DNA of 64,000 nt from Chryseolinea soli (lineage in GTDB: Bacteria; Bacteroidota; Bacteroidia; Cytophagales; Cyclobacteriaceae), in contig NZ_CP032382.1 in NCBI RefSeq assembly GCF_003589925.1, positions 6,076,001-6,140,000 of the forward strand. The letters are read 5' to 3'. The notes beneath the pieces were generated by a model. That model ran no database searches. It was not told the origin of the DNA and saw nothing but the letters and a program-made list of their open reading frames with translations. The translations under genes and the position numbers were made by a program. Positions 1-9,939 of the stretch are shown here, in pieces. The first letter of the stretch is position 1, and each line of letters begins with the position of its first letter.

Positions 1-1
1 T

Positions 2-646
2 GCAGACCTAGAACTCCTCAGAAAAGAATTGAAGATAAACAAACTTCATATCGTAGCGCATTCCATGGGTGCAGTTTTGGCGTGCGCCTATGCTTCGCAA
101 TATTCACAGCATATAAAAAAGCTGACGTTATTGGCGCCTGCACCACTTAAAAACCCTTTACCAGAAGCGGATAAAGAGCTGCAACGCAAAGAGAATTCAG
201 CTCAGCAGGCGTTCATGGAACGACCGGAGGTTATGCAGGAGATGAACAAGTACAATCTAAATAGAACAACTCCTGAACTTAGCTCTCTGGAAGCGACCAG
301 TAAGTTTCGTATTCAATTCGCAAAGAGAATGCTGTATGACGTCAGCAAGTGGCCGTTGTTAATGGGTGGTAGAGCTTTGTTCAAAGGTCAGGTGTTTGAA
401 CTGACGGCCCGAACCTATCCATCATCCGGGTGGGATTATTTTCAGCAGTTTAAACGTCAGGCGTATCCGGTCAGTATCATTATGGGCGATCATGATTTTT
501 TAGATTTTGGTAATCACCTTACGAAGAAATGGGTCAGCGAAGTGCCCCGCATCAAACTGACGACCATTGAAAATGCCGGACATCTGATCTGGATCGATCA
601 GCCGAAAGCATTTTCGAAAGAACTGCAGCAACATTTGCAGTTGTAG
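2..646 (+). CDS. alpha/beta hydrolase, 5' end outside window
   Basis: The C-terminal part of an alpha/beta-hydrolase fold enzyme. The reading frame is open to the window edge, so the N-terminus with the oxyanion-hole region is missing; the TTG at 29 lies inside the conserved helix before the nucleophile and is not a credible start. The nucleophile elbow reads AHSMGA with Ser at 62-64. The acid is probably the Asp in IIMGDHDFLDFG, and the His is in NAGHLIWIDQP near the C-terminus, so the triad order is normal. A helical cap lies between elbow and acid. The substrate cannot be predicted; the family includes esterases, lipases and peptidases. Confidence 0.85.
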   Translation, partial: ADLELLRKELKINKLHIVAHSMGAVLACAYASQYSQHIKKLTLLAPAPLKNPLPEADKELQRKENSAQQAFMERPEVMQEMNKYNLNRTTPELSSLEATSKFRIQFAKRMLYDVSKWPLLMGGRALFKGQVFELTARTYPSSGWDYFQQFKRQAYPVSIIMGDHDFLDFGNHLTKKWVSEVPRIKLTTIENAGHLIWIDQPKAFSKELQQHLQL

Positions 647-758
647 CTTGCCGGTTAGCCAAGAAGAGCAGTTGATCGTTTCGGTTAAGGCAGAATACAC
701 CGGGCCGGGTGATCCTTCGAGGACAAACTTATCATAACTTGGTGTTTTGCACTTCCCC

Positions 759-1637
759 ATGAACATTTCCAAAATACAACCGGTCGGCCTGATCGTGGCT
801 GTGATGCTTAGTGTCGGCTCATCGCCGACAACCGCTCAGCCGGTGACTTACCTTGTGGATAACACACACTCTTCGATCCAGTTTGCCGTGACGTTTATGA
901 GCCTGACAGAAGTGTCGGGCCGGTTCGACCGGTTTTGCGGCAGCTTTGTGTTGAATGAGGCGGACATGCCAAAATCCAGGATCCTGCTTTTCATCGATGC
1001 TTCCAGCGTCAACACGGGCCTCGACATTCGCGATGGCGACTTGAGGAACGATTATTTCGAAGTAAAAAAATTCCCGATCATAGCCTTCAAGAGCAAATCG
1101 ATCCTCAAGTCCGGGGCGAAGCGATTTGAGGTGAAGGGAGATCTGGCCCTGCATGGCGTTGTTAAGGAGATGACCCTTCTGTTGGACATTTTGGGATCCG
1201 TGAATGGTGTGGATGGGAAAGAAATGGGATTGAAGTCGAAACCTTTTTCGCTCGCGCGGAAGGATTTCAATATCAGCCTGGGCAATACCGTTGGAGACAC
1301 GGTGACGGCAACGGCGCTGATCCGCGTGAGAACGTTTTACAAGGCGCGCGAAAATTTTCACAACCAGTTCCCCGCAGCGAGCGGCGCTTTGTCATTTCCA
1401 TTCGATGGGATCTACGCCGACGATAAATCAAATGCGCAGATCACGTTGACAAGCTACGCGGAAAATTTCTTTATCGCATTTGCCGATAAAGATTGGCGCT
1501 GGTTCAACCGGGTTTACCAGATCGGCGACAACCGGTTTAAACTGGAAAGCTTCAGCCATACGTTCGAGTTGACCCAGACCGGCCTTCGTTACATGAATCT
1601 TGACGAGAAGGAGGCAAAAATCTTTACCCGGAAATAG
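759..1637 (+). CDS. YceI-like secreted protein with C-terminal extension
   Basis: ATG at 759 is preferred over an upstream TTG because it directly precedes a signal peptide (hydrophobic stretch ending TTAQP). Mature residues of about 25-190 match the YceI lipocalin-like fold: YLVDNTHSSIQFAV at the start, a central DIRDGDLRNDYFEVKKFP segment, and LHGVVKEMTLLLDI. YceI proteins bind polyprenoid lipids in the periplasm. The last roughly 100 residues, after the usual YceI end near RVRTFY, are an extension I do not recognise. The gene stands alone and converges with the next one across a strong hairpin. The YceI assignment is firm; the physiological role is not. Confidence 0.85.
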   Translation: MNISKIQPVGLIVAVMLSVGSSPTTAQPVTYLVDNTHSSIQFAVTFMSLTEVSGRFDRFCGSFVLNEADMPKSRILLFIDASSVNTGLDIRDGDLRNDYFEVKKFPIIAFKSKSILKSGAKRFEVKGDLALHGVVKEMTLLLDILGSVNGVDGKEMGLKSKPFSLARKDFNISLGNTVGDTVTATALIRVRTFYKARENFHNQFPAASGALSFPFDGIYADDKSNAQITLTSYAENFFIAFADKDWRWFNRVYQIGDNRFKLESFSHTFELTQTGLRYMNLDEKEAKIFTRK

Positions 1638-1705
1638 AGCCGGAAATCTTTTGGCGATTATTTCAGATCACTTTATCAGGAAGAAGGTGCCGGCAAGGCT
1701 GCAAA

Positions 1706-1744
1706 AAAAATCATCCGTTCAAAAAAACAGAACGGATGATTTTT
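1706..1744. terminator. bidirectional intrinsic terminator
   Basis: A perfect 15-bp inverted repeat, AAAAATCATCCGTTC at 1706-1720 and GAACGGATGATTTTT at 1730-1744, surrounds an A-rich 9-nt loop. A-runs and T-runs flank the stem on both sides, so it can end transcripts from the YceI-like gene and from the convergent T9SS gene. Confidence 0.85.
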
Positions 1745-1786
1745 GTAACATGGGCTCCTATGCTGCAACGGCAATCAAAGTCTCTC

Positions 1787-3700
1787 TTACTTCAATACCA
1801 ACGTTTGGCGGTGTACACGTCCGTCGGGGCCCGCTACGTTAATGAAGTACAGGCCCTTTGGCGCCTGCGACAAGTCGGGTTGAATGATGACGGGTGCCGT
1901 CACGTCTTTTTGATAGATGGTTTTGCCAAAAAAGTCCGTGATCGTAAGTCGTGTCGACAGCTTGGCGCCATTGGTGCCGACCTCGATGCTCGGATTGCCC
2001 GATGCGGGGTTGGGAAACACCGATAGGCTGGTTACCTGCGTCACGCTGCCGTCGAGCATGAAGCGGAGCGTTGTGCCACGCTGTGGAGCTGCAACCTCGA
2101 CGACGGTGGCCAGGGGAGCGGTGAACTTCTGTTGCCATAGTGTCTTGCCGTCCGCGTCCTGGAGAGCGATAATAAAGGGCACCTTCACATCTTTCTCGGT
2201 GGCCACGTTGAGTTGAATCTTCTGGTCGCGCGACGTCATTTGCAATTTCACCTCTTCGATGCCTGCGGGAACGAGCTCCTTGTCGAATACGACAAAGTCC
2301 TGGAACACTTTCTGGGTTCCAATCGCTGTGGTGGCGATGAAGGACTGTTTGTCGTCTACCGGATAGGTGGCTTGGAAAGGTTTGTCGTACATCTGGCTCC
2401 ACACTTCCTGACCGGGTTTGTCGAGCAGGGCGACACGGATCAGTGGATCGATACACGGGGGTGTGCACGGCGTGGGCAGGGTCCAGTCAACGTCTATGCC
2501 CGTCCAGCACCAATCGCGTTCGCGGGCGTAGGCATGAATGTCTATACGTTCGACTGCCGCCGGCAACACTGCACATTCGAGGGGATCGCCATAGGCATAC
2601 AAGGCATAGACCGGTGCGATGACGGAGCCGGTAGACAAGACGATGTACAGTTGGCATCGATAGACGCGCTGATCGCCTCCGGGATATATCCGCGTTCCCG
2701 GCGGCAACGGAGTCGCCGTAAAGTTTGTGCCATCGTAGGCATACCACTGCGGAAAAAAGGAGCCGTCGTTCATGACGCCCCTCAATTTGCCGGCGTAGGG
2801 TTCGAGCGTCGTTTTGACATAGCGCAAACCCGAGGGTATGAACACTTCTTCTTCTGTTGTGCCGTCGTACGAATTTAGAAGACCACCGTGTTCAAATATG
2901 GGGTCAATGGGCCTGGGCTCAAAGGTGGGTATATAAAGAAGATCGTTGAAGACTTCCATGTCACATCCACCCGGCTCGCCAATGAAGTCAGGGTGGGGAG
3001 AATCGAAGTCCAATGTAACATCGACACCATCGAAGATGACGATCTGGCGGCCGCCGATGTAGGTGTAGTAACGCATGTACATCTTGTCGTTGAACAGTTT
3101 CTTGTCGCTGACAACTTCCGGGCCCCATGGCCGGATGCAACTGTACAAGAAGGACAAGGACATGCGCGAAAAACTGGTGCCGTCGTATTTTATCCAATGC
3201 GTGATCGGGTTGGCGTCGTCGATGGCAGAATCCAGTGAAATCGCTTCGATGTAAAGCACATCGTGGTAGGAGAAGGGGGTGTGTCCGATCAGCCGGATCG
3301 TCTCGCGGGGAATGAGTTCGTCGGGAATGTCGATGGGCGTAACGGTGGCGCCGTCGTAGCGCAACAGCTCGGCCCTGCCTGTGGACGTGGTGCGATCGGG
3401 CATGAAGTAAAGCATGTCCTTGAGCTGCTCGAACTGCGTGTCCTGGTAGAGATTGTAACCCTTTGGCAGGGGAACGGCCGCCACTGCGCCGTTGTATTTG
3501 TGCAGCGAAAAGCTGTTGTGCTCCGCATTCTGGAGCACGAGCATCAGGTTGTTTTGATACACCACCATTTCGGATTCCGTGGGCTGCAAACCTGCAGGCA
3601 ACGTTACGGGGCTAAACTGACCGCTAACACGGCCGGCGATACAAAGGGCGAACAGGAGAAGACTCCAGGGAGAGCAAAGCGCGGGTCTGTTTTTTTTCAT
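1787..3700 (-). CDS. secreted T9SS-sorted protein, propeller-like repeats
   Basis: A 637-aa protein with an N-terminal signal peptide (hydrophobic segment ending GRVSGQ). Residues of roughly 30-370 contain a recurring YDG or YNG turn about every 50-60 residues (HKYNGAV, LRYDGATV, IKYDGTSF, NSYDGTTE, YAYDGTNF), which suggests a beta-propeller. The C-terminal 80 residues are a type A T9SS sorting domain: VFPNPASG, then a TDFFGKTIYQ strand and GLYFINV, ending in a basic tail. It is therefore exported by Sec and then sorted to the surface or secreted by the type IX system. No catalytic motif was recognised. Confidence 0.8.
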   Translation of the reverse strand: MKKNRPALCSPWSLLLFALCIAGRVSGQFSPVTLPAGLQPTESEMVVYQNNLMLVLQNAEHNSFSLHKYNGAVAAVPLPKGYNLYQDTQFEQLKDMLYFMPDRTTSTGRAELLRYDGATVTPIDIPDELIPRETIRLIGHTPFSYHDVLYIEAISLDSAIDDANPITHWIKYDGTSFSRMSLSFLYSCIRPWGPEVVSDKKLFNDKMYMRYYTYIGGRQIVIFDGVDVTLDFDSPHPDFIGEPGGCDMEVFNDLLYIPTFEPRPIDPIFEHGGLLNSYDGTTEEEVFIPSGLRYVKTTLEPYAGKLRGVMNDGSFFPQWYAYDGTNFTATPLPPGTRIYPGGDQRVYRCQLYIVLSTGSVIAPVYALYAYGDPLECAVLPAAVERIDIHAYARERDWCWTGIDVDWTLPTPCTPPCIDPLIRVALLDKPGQEVWSQMYDKPFQATYPVDDKQSFIATTAIGTQKVFQDFVVFDKELVPAGIEEVKLQMTSRDQKIQLNVATEKDVKVPFIIALQDADGKTLWQQKFTAPLATVVEVAAPQRGTTLRFMLDGSVTQVTSLSVFPNPASGNPSIEVGTNGAKLSTRLTITDFFGKTIYQKDVTAPVIIQPDLSQAPKGLYFINVAGPDGRVHRQTLVLK

Positions 3701-4095
3701 ATAACTGTATTTGGGGGGTTGAGATAGTATATCAAGGTCGTTGGTTTTTTTTGGGGCAGGCTAAAAGGATCGTTTCATTTCCTGTGTATTTTGATACGTG
3801 GGCGCACAGACTCAGACAACGAGGCCCTTCTTCACCGATTAGTTGTTACAGCTCACCTCTTCACAAGTCGTTTTACACTTGCAATTTTTTTAGGTTGCCA
3901 ATTCACGGCGACAAATCCCGCCGACAAATTGGGGATCGTTACCGGGTGTGAATGCGACAATTTTAGGGCTGAATGCGGAAAGTATGGGTTGTGAACAGGA
4001 CAGAGCCGGAAAATTCTGGCCAGCCTTGCTATCTTCGTATGGTTCGACAAGGTCACGACCTCGACATGAAAAATTGACTTTAAACCAGGAGAAAA
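3701..4095. other. intergenic region between divergent genes
   Basis: About 395 nt between the divergent T9SS protein and DHFR-family genes. The short open frames here lack credible starts and domain content. The region must hold both promoters, but I could not place them convincingly. An AGGAG Shine-Dalgarno-like sequence at 4087-4091 precedes the next gene. Confidence 0.5.
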
Positions 4096-4650
4096 ATGAG
4101 AAAACTAGTTGCCGCTATCAATACGACGATCGACGGGTTTTGCGACCACACGGCAGGGGTTCCGGACGCTGAAATACATCAGCATTACACCGAGTTGTTA
4201 AAAAGCGCAGGCGCCATTTTATATGGAAGAATAACCTATCAACTCATGGAGAACCATTGGCCAGGGGTCGTGAAAAATCCCACCGGCAATAAAGCCATGG
4301 ATGACTTTGCGGTGGCCATACAGGACGTTCCTAAAATTGTTTTTTCCCGCACGCTGAAGAGTGTTGAATGGGAAAATACAAGATTGGCCACGCGGGACCT
4401 TCAAGAGGAAGTCTTGGAACTCAAGCAGCAAGCGGGTAAGGATGTTTTCGTGGGTAGCCCGGGGTTAATAGCAGCATTGACGAAACTTAATTTATTTGAT
4501 GAATATCAACTCTGTGTTCATCCCGTGATAATAGGGAGCGGGTTGCCACTATTTAAAAATATCAGCGAAAGAATGGTTCTCAGGCTTGCAAAATCAAAAG
4601 CTTTCAAGTCCTCCGGTGCGATGATGCTTTATTATGAGCCCACAAAATAA
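4096..4650 (+). CDS. dihydrofolate reductase family protein (RibD C-terminal-like)
   Basis: A 184-aa protein with the RibD_C/DHFR-like fold: N-terminal RKLVAAINTTIDGF, a central ILYGRITYQLM segment (the GR.TY pattern that contacts NADPH), IVFSRTLKSVEW, VGSPGLIAALTKLNLFDEY, and a C-terminal HPVIIGSGLPLF. This is typical of the stand-alone YyaP/YwjB-like reductases of Bacteroidota, which are not the housekeeping DHFR. The start is supported by AGGAG 4 nt upstream. Its natural substrate is unknown. Single gene. Confidence 0.9.
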   Translation: MRKLVAAINTTIDGFCDHTAGVPDAEIHQHYTELLKSAGAILYGRITYQLMENHWPGVVKNPTGNKAMDDFAVAIQDVPKIVFSRTLKSVEWENTRLATRDLQEEVLELKQQAGKDVFVGSPGLIAALTKLNLFDEYQLCVHPVIIGSGLPLFKNISERMVLRLAKSKAFKSSGAMMLYYEPTK

Positions 4651-4682
4651 AGAGACGGCAAGTGAGATAGTTTCAGGGGCAA

Positions 4683-5606
4683 TTAAACTTCTTGGATAAA
4701 TAATTTTCCGTCGCGCAACACGCGACTCGCAATAACATTCCGGTCGTCGTTCCCCATCAAGGTTCCATAGACATCTTTCCACCACACATCCGAATAAAAA
4801 TACCAGGCATGAGAGGGTTTGCCTTTTCGGACCTCAAGATTCACACCGTGGGCTTTGTAGTAGTCGCCACAATGGACATCGACCGCTTTTGGGGGTACGT
4901 CCGAAGGCAATCCGATGCGGCCAACGCGGTTTTTGAAGCCGGCGCGTTTTGCATTGGAAATTGCCAGCACGGCATCGTGCGGATTGTAGTAGTTGGTGAG
5001 ACGGTTGCAGTGGCGGTATACAGATTCTCCGCGTGTGACGCTCAGTGAGTCGCTCGAAACATCACCCCCGAATAAAATCAGTTGACTTAACGTCCAGTTC
5101 ACTTCCGCCGTGGACCGGGTGGTCTCCGAATCGTTGAACGACTCCTGGATAATGTATGCGCCGGAGGAGTGCGCCATGGCGTGGACGTTCAGGATACATC
5201 CGCGACCCTGTTGTTTGGCAAGTAATGTAATACCCGACTTTACCAGGATCATGGCTGTCATCTTCGCATCGTGACGATCATCCAGATACAACAACGGCAT
5301 TCCGTTACTCGGCCAGTCAAAACTAATCAGCTCACCGGCATAACCTTGTTGTTGAAGATTCGCTTTGATGTGTTTATGACGATCCAGGACTTCGCCTATG
5401 GTATAGTCCGTGCCGTGCACAAATATTACAACGTCCCGTAACTCAGCCGGTGACGTCAGTGAACTTAGAAAGTCTTTCTCTGAAACGATGTGATCGGGCT
5501 TGGGATCGCTTTCCGCGTCCTCGAGTATGAGGTAGTTAACTTTGCCAGGCATTGAGCCAAAGCTCTCACCTTTCCGATTGCGGGCACAAATAATGTAATT
5601 GCTCAT
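4683..5606 (-). CDS. alpha/beta hydrolase, DUF900-like
   Basis: ATG at 5606 (MSNYIICARN) is chosen over an in-frame codon 13 residues upstream. The 307-aa protein shows VVIFVHGTDYTIGE (oxyanion strand and turn), then AHSSGAY with a likely nucleophile Ser147, an acid in YYNPHDAVL, and DVHCGDYYKAHGV near the end as a possible catalytic His. This is the layout of the DUF900 (PF05990) hydrolases, which are predicted esterases. There is no signal peptide, so it is probably cytoplasmic. It converges with the DHFR-family gene 32 nt away. Confidence 0.75.
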   Translation of the reverse strand: MSNYIICARNRKGESFGSMPGKVNYLILEDAESDPKPDHIVSEKDFLSSLTSPAELRDVVIFVHGTDYTIGEVLDRHKHIKANLQQQGYAGELISFDWPSNGMPLLYLDDRHDAKMTAMILVKSGITLLAKQQGRGCILNVHAMAHSSGAYIIQESFNDSETTRSTAEVNWTLSQLILFGGDVSSDSLSVTRGESVYRHCNRLTNYYNPHDAVLAISNAKRAGFKNRVGRIGLPSDVPPKAVDVHCGDYYKAHGVNLEVRKGKPSHAWYFYSDVWWKDVYGTLMGNDDRNVIASRVLRDGKLFIQEV

Positions 5607-5795
5607 GGTATTTCGGGAATAACAATACAAACGGTCTCTCTCCAACAGCTAAGGAATGTAATCAACGCTTTGGAGAAAATCAATCGTGGTGCTGGATAAT
5701 TTTTCTGACGTCTAACAAGAGTAGCGGGAATCCGGAAGGAACCCCGCTACTACATGCCACATACTATCCTTATTACGCCATAAAAGTAAATGACT

Positions 5796-8700
5796 TCATT
5801 TCTTGATGAAACGTTCATCATAAACCTTGCTTCCTTGCCGCACCTGGAAAACATAAAGACCGGTAGGCAGATTACTGACATCCAGCACGCTTTCCCCGGT
5901 CGACATTGTTCTGCTGAATAGTTTTCTTCCAAAAGCGTCGGTAATCGTTACCTCCGAGGGAACATCACCATCCAGATCCTGCCAGTCGATATTGAGCATG
6001 TCGGAAGCTGGGTTGGGGTACAATCGAATATTCGACCCTGCATTCGTTTCAGCAGTAAAATTCCGGTCGCCGTTTTTCTTCGTTACCACGAAGGCATCCG
6101 ACATTGGACTGTAGCATCCGTGATGATTGACCTGCACCGTATAGCTTCCCGACGAACGTACTTTAAGGATCTGGTCCGTTGCGCCTTTAAGGGCTTCACC
6201 GTTCTTGAACCATTGATTGTCCGTTGAGCTGCTCGATCGCAATAACAGATTTTCCGAATGAGCCAAGGCTGTGATAAATGGCTTATCGATGTCCATACAA
6301 GAGCGTTGATACTTGGCGATGAAGACATCGTTATTGGCAACTCCCGTTCGAAACGTACTTCCTGTGTAAGGATCAAAGTTCACCGTCTCGCCAAAAAGCC
6401 CCGCCAGGTAATAGCCACTGCGCGTCATCGCGGCGGCGATCGATACACTATAGCCCGATGGTCCTCCCAGGGTCTTGGCCCAGTCGAGACTACCGTCATG
6501 GAAGGAGTAGTGCGCCGAAAATGTCTCGGTCCGGGCATTCGAGCGAGCGGCTTCATTTACGCTGGGATCGAAGTCAACGCTGCCGCCAAACAATCCGCTA
6601 ACATAAATTCCAGAAGGATCGGCAAGAACTTTTCGTGCCAAGGCGAAGCCGGTGGTTGGCAAGCTTTGAGCCCAGCGATATTTTCCGTCGGATAAACCAT
6701 ACTTTCCGATGAGGACATTGTTGAACTCATACGAACCGATCATGGAGGTTCCTGCGCCCGGGTCTGCATCGATCACACCATAGAAATCACCAACGATATA
6801 CACGCTGTTGCCGAAGCGGCACATGCTATAAATACTACCGGTGCCAACGCTTTTGGCGTATCTGAAATTGCCGGTGCCCAAATCATACCGGCCAAAGAAA
6901 CCTCCGAAACCGTAAAGAATATATTCACCCGATCGGGGATCAAAATCTCCACTGTCTCCATAATGGCCATGAATGTATACTCCGCTGTCGTCCACCAGCA
7001 GACCCCATGACGTGTCGTTGCCAGCGCCACCCATGGATCGCGCCCATACATAATTTCCACGGGTTGTGTATTTGGCCAGGAACACATCGTCTTGTCCTTG
7101 CGAGGTGAGGGTGGCGATTCCGGCTCCTGGATTAAAATCTACGGCTCCGCTGTAGTGCCCCGTTAGGTAAACGCCGGAGTTGTCAACACCAATCGAGGAG
7201 CTGCTCCACGAGGCGGCATCCGTCAGCTTTCGGGCCCAGGCCAATGAACCGTCGTTCAGATTGTATTTTGCGAAGAAACCATCATTGACATAGGGTTGAC
7301 CTTCATTACTAAAAATGGTACTGGCGGGTCCCGGATCAACATCCGTGTCGCCCCAGAACTGTGCGGTTAAATAAAGTCCATGATCATCCACCGCGATCGA
7401 CACTTCATTGTCATAGTAAGGGCCGCCAATGGAACGCGCCCAAACCGCATTGCCGTTGGCATCGAGGCGGGCAAAGAAAATATCAAAGTCACCCTGACTG
7501 GTAAGCGTGGTCGTTCCGAATGACAACGTTCCGTTGAAATGGCCGGCAACATAAATATTGCCGTGGTCGTCGCTGGTCATGGTTTGAACTTCTTCTTCGC
7601 CCCAATCGCCAAACTGATTTGCCCAAATGTTTGGAGACGCCATGGCCGGATGAGGCGTAGTGTGTACGGCAATGGTGGCTGAATTCGGCGATGGCAGATT
7701 GTTTGTAATGGCCCTCACTCTATAGAAATAGTCCGTGTTGGGAGCGAGCCCCGTCACGGTAGATCGAATAAGGCCGGGATTCCAAAGCGAAATGATCTTA
7801 TTCTCATAGCCCGGCACAAAGGATAAAAAGTCTGCCGCGGTCGAAACATCCAGATGATATTCATAGGTGTTTTCCAATCCCATCCACTTTGCCTCAAAGC
7901 CTGCATTGCCGACAAAGTCAGCCGGCAACGCCGTGGGAGGATTGAGTTCGATGTTCTGAAAGACAATCAACGTGTTGAAAATTTCATGCGATAACATCAA
8001 ATCTGATTTCCCATCACCATCCAGGTCGGTGACGGAAATTCCGAGCGATCCGTCTCCCACCGGAAGGGCCGTGGGCATCGAAAAAGAGAACCCGCCGGGT
8101 GTGCTGTTGTTTTTATAAATGAGAAGACTTCCACCGCCACCGCGAATCAGGAGATCTTGTTTTCCGTCTCCATCCACGTCGCCGGCTGTCGGATTCCAAT
8201 TGCCTGAAGGCGCGAGCACATCCTGTCGCACGAACGACGCAGCGTTGATTTCGCCGGGCATACTGGTATTCCTGAATAAGAAAAGCGAATCATTAGCGGA
8301 TATGGCGACATCTTTTTTGTCGTCTCCGTCAAAATCGGCAACGGCCATGATCGCCGGATAGCCACCGGTGTGGAAATTTACCTTTTCGGCAAATGAACCC
8401 GCGTCAAGAACACCCGGTGTGCTGACATTTTTGAGGATTGAAAATTGTCCATCGCCTCCGCTGCTCACCAGGATATCGGGTTTGGCATCGCTATCCACGT
8501 CTTCCAGCATCACGCACCAAACGCCCCCGTTGCCGGCCTGGATACTCACCCGGGGGGCAAACGAATCCAGAGTGATCGATCCCAACACGGCGGTGTTTCG
8601 ATAGACCGATACCAGGCCTACACCAAAATTATTGGCAACGGCCGTAGCAATGTCTGATCTTCCATCGCCATCCAGGTCGCGAATGGAGACAAAATATGGG

Positions 8701-9389
8701 CCCGGATCCGATTCAAAATCGACGGCGGCTTCAAAGGCAATGGAACCCGGCGAACTTGTATTCCGAAAAACTGAAATGGAACTGCCATTTACATTGGTCA
8801 CCACCAAATCCTGCATTCCGTCTCCATCCAAATCCCCAAGGGCAAGGGAATAAGGATTCAGTCCGGTAGGAAAGCTTACCATGGGCGCAAAGGATTCCCA
8901 AGACAGCGTTCCCGTTGTGCTTGTGTTTCTTAAAACGGAGACGGTATTCCCGGCTTCATCCACTGCCAGGAGATCCGTTTTTCCATCACCGTCTACATCG
9001 CCGACGATTCCCCATCGGGTTTGCATTCCCCCATAAAAATCAGTCCGGTTGGCGAACGTGCCGGTACTGCCTGAGAAGGTGACCACGAACGGCTTGCTCG
9101 AATAGGCGGTCAGTCCGTTTACCGTGACGGTTACCGGTTTGAAGGTTGCACCCCATGGCGCGGTCACGTCAAGTTGTGTTGCCGACGCTGCTATCACCGT
9201 GGCGCGGGTGGCGCCAAAGTAAACGATGTTGTCGGCCGGAGTGGAGCTGAAATTTTCTCCCGTGATGCTCACCGCCGTTCCCACCGGCCCGCTCGCTGGC
9301 GAGAATGTAGCAATAACAGGAGCTTGGGCAATTGCCGATGTGATACCCATCGACAGAAAGAAAAGAAGACACCGTGTTCTGTTTTTCAT
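5796..9389 (-). CDS. large secreted FG-GAP/IPT protein with T9SS sorting domain
   Basis: A 1197-aa modular surface protein. The order is: signal peptide (1-22, ending AIAQ); an IPT/TIG Ig-like domain (about 24-107); an FG-GAP/VCBS-like integrin propeller (about 112-480) with seven calcium-loop motifs of the DxDGDGxxD type; a fibronectin-III-like module (about 490-580); a second repeat block (about 590-1030) of WA(R/K)S(I/M)GG and DFDP-type units; a short Ig-like segment; and a type A T9SS domain (about 1118-1197, LYPNPASDMLNI to GLYVFQVRQG). Probably a secreted or cell-surface adhesin-like protein. Single gene. Confidence 0.88.
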   Translation of the reverse strand: MKNRTRCLLFFLSMGITSAIAQAPVIATFSPASGPVGTAVSITGENFSSTPADNIVYFGATRATVIAASATQLDVTAPWGATFKPVTVTVNGLTAYSSKPFVVTFSGSTGTFANRTDFYGGMQTRWGIVGDVDGDGKTDLLAVDEAGNTVSVLRNTSTTGTLSWESFAPMVSFPTGLNPYSLALGDLDGDGMQDLVVTNVNGSSISVFRNTSSPGSIAFEAAVDFESDPGPYFVSIRDLDGDGRSDIATAVANNFGVGLVSVYRNTAVLGSITLDSFAPRVSIQAGNGGVWCVMLEDVDSDAKPDILVSSGGDGQFSILKNVSTPGVLDAGSFAEKVNFHTGGYPAIMAVADFDGDDKKDVAISANDSLFLFRNTSMPGEINAASFVRQDVLAPSGNWNPTAGDVDGDGKQDLLIRGGGGSLLIYKNNSTPGGFSFSMPTALPVGDGSLGISVTDLDGDGKSDLMLSHEIFNTLIVFQNIELNPPTALPADFVGNAGFEAKWMGLENTYEYHLDVSTAADFLSFVPGYENKIISLWNPGLIRSTVTGLAPNTDYFYRVRAITNNLPSPNSATIAVHTTPHPAMASPNIWANQFGDWGEEEVQTMTSDDHGNIYVAGHFNGTLSFGTTTLTSQGDFDIFFARLDANGNAVWARSIGGPYYDNEVSIAVDDHGLYLTAQFWGDTDVDPGPASTIFSNEGQPYVNDGFFAKYNLNDGSLAWARKLTDAASWSSSSIGVDNSGVYLTGHYSGAVDFNPGAGIATLTSQGQDDVFLAKYTTRGNYVWARSMGGAGNDTSWGLLVDDSGVYIHGHYGDSGDFDPRSGEYILYGFGGFFGRYDLGTGNFRYAKSVGTGSIYSMCRFGNSVYIVGDFYGVIDADPGAGTSMIGSYEFNNVLIGKYGLSDGKYRWAQSLPTTGFALARKVLADPSGIYVSGLFGGSVDFDPSVNEAARSNARTETFSAHYSFHDGSLDWAKTLGGPSGYSVSIAAAMTRSGYYLAGLFGETVNFDPYTGSTFRTGVANNDVFIAKYQRSCMDIDKPFITALAHSENLLLRSSSSTDNQWFKNGEALKGATDQILKVRSSGSYTVQVNHHGCYSPMSDAFVVTKKNGDRNFTAETNAGSNIRLYPNPASDMLNIDWQDLDGDVPSEVTITDAFGRKLFSRTMSTGESVLDVSNLPTGLYVFQVRQGSKVYDERFIKK

Positions 9390-9939
9390 AAGCGTGATGG
9401 TTAAGGTATGGATAGGTCAATGCTTATTCGTTTCATTCTGCGTTCGCAAAATGATTTGAGATCTAAAGACCATTCAAGTTTGGTATGAATCTTAAGAATG
9501 ACTACAACGAATCTCTCAATCGCTAACAATTTTAAAGACGCTCTCTATAAGAACTCACTTCATTGAAAATCCTTCTTGATGAGAATCAACTCAAGGTGCA
9601 CGGATGTTTAGCAGTGCAATTTCAATTCTGCAGCAACGTCAATGATAATTTTGATTGTTGTTTTTAGGAAGCGGATAAACGGTTGATTTCTTTATAGCAT
9701 TCCGAAGTTAGGAGGTGGTCAAGTGACATCCAAATTTTTAGTAACACTAAACGGGTATGAGAGTTTAAACAGCGGTATAACAGTTTAAACATAAATGCCA
9801 CGTGGGAATCGGATAGAAGGGTGCAAGGGCTGTCGAAAAAAAGAAGTACTACCCGAGGGATGTGCGCTGGGAAGCAGGAGGGAAGGACAGAGCAATGTGT
9901 GGGCGGATTGATACCTGGTAGGCAAAGGCGTTAGGAATT
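9390..9939. other. 550-nt AT-rich non-coding stretch
   Basis: No open frame here looks coding. It lies upstream of the FG-GAP gene and downstream of the winged-helix regulator gene, both on the minus strand. Its one visible structure is a pair of identical 8-bp palindromes, GTTTAAAC at 9763-9770 and 9783-9790, exactly 20 bp apart and each preceded by A. Confidence 0.5.

Noticed and set aside
2213..2878. 221-codon open frame on the plus strand
   Set aside because: It is antisense to the T9SS protein gene; the translation has no recognisable fold and no ribosome-binding site.
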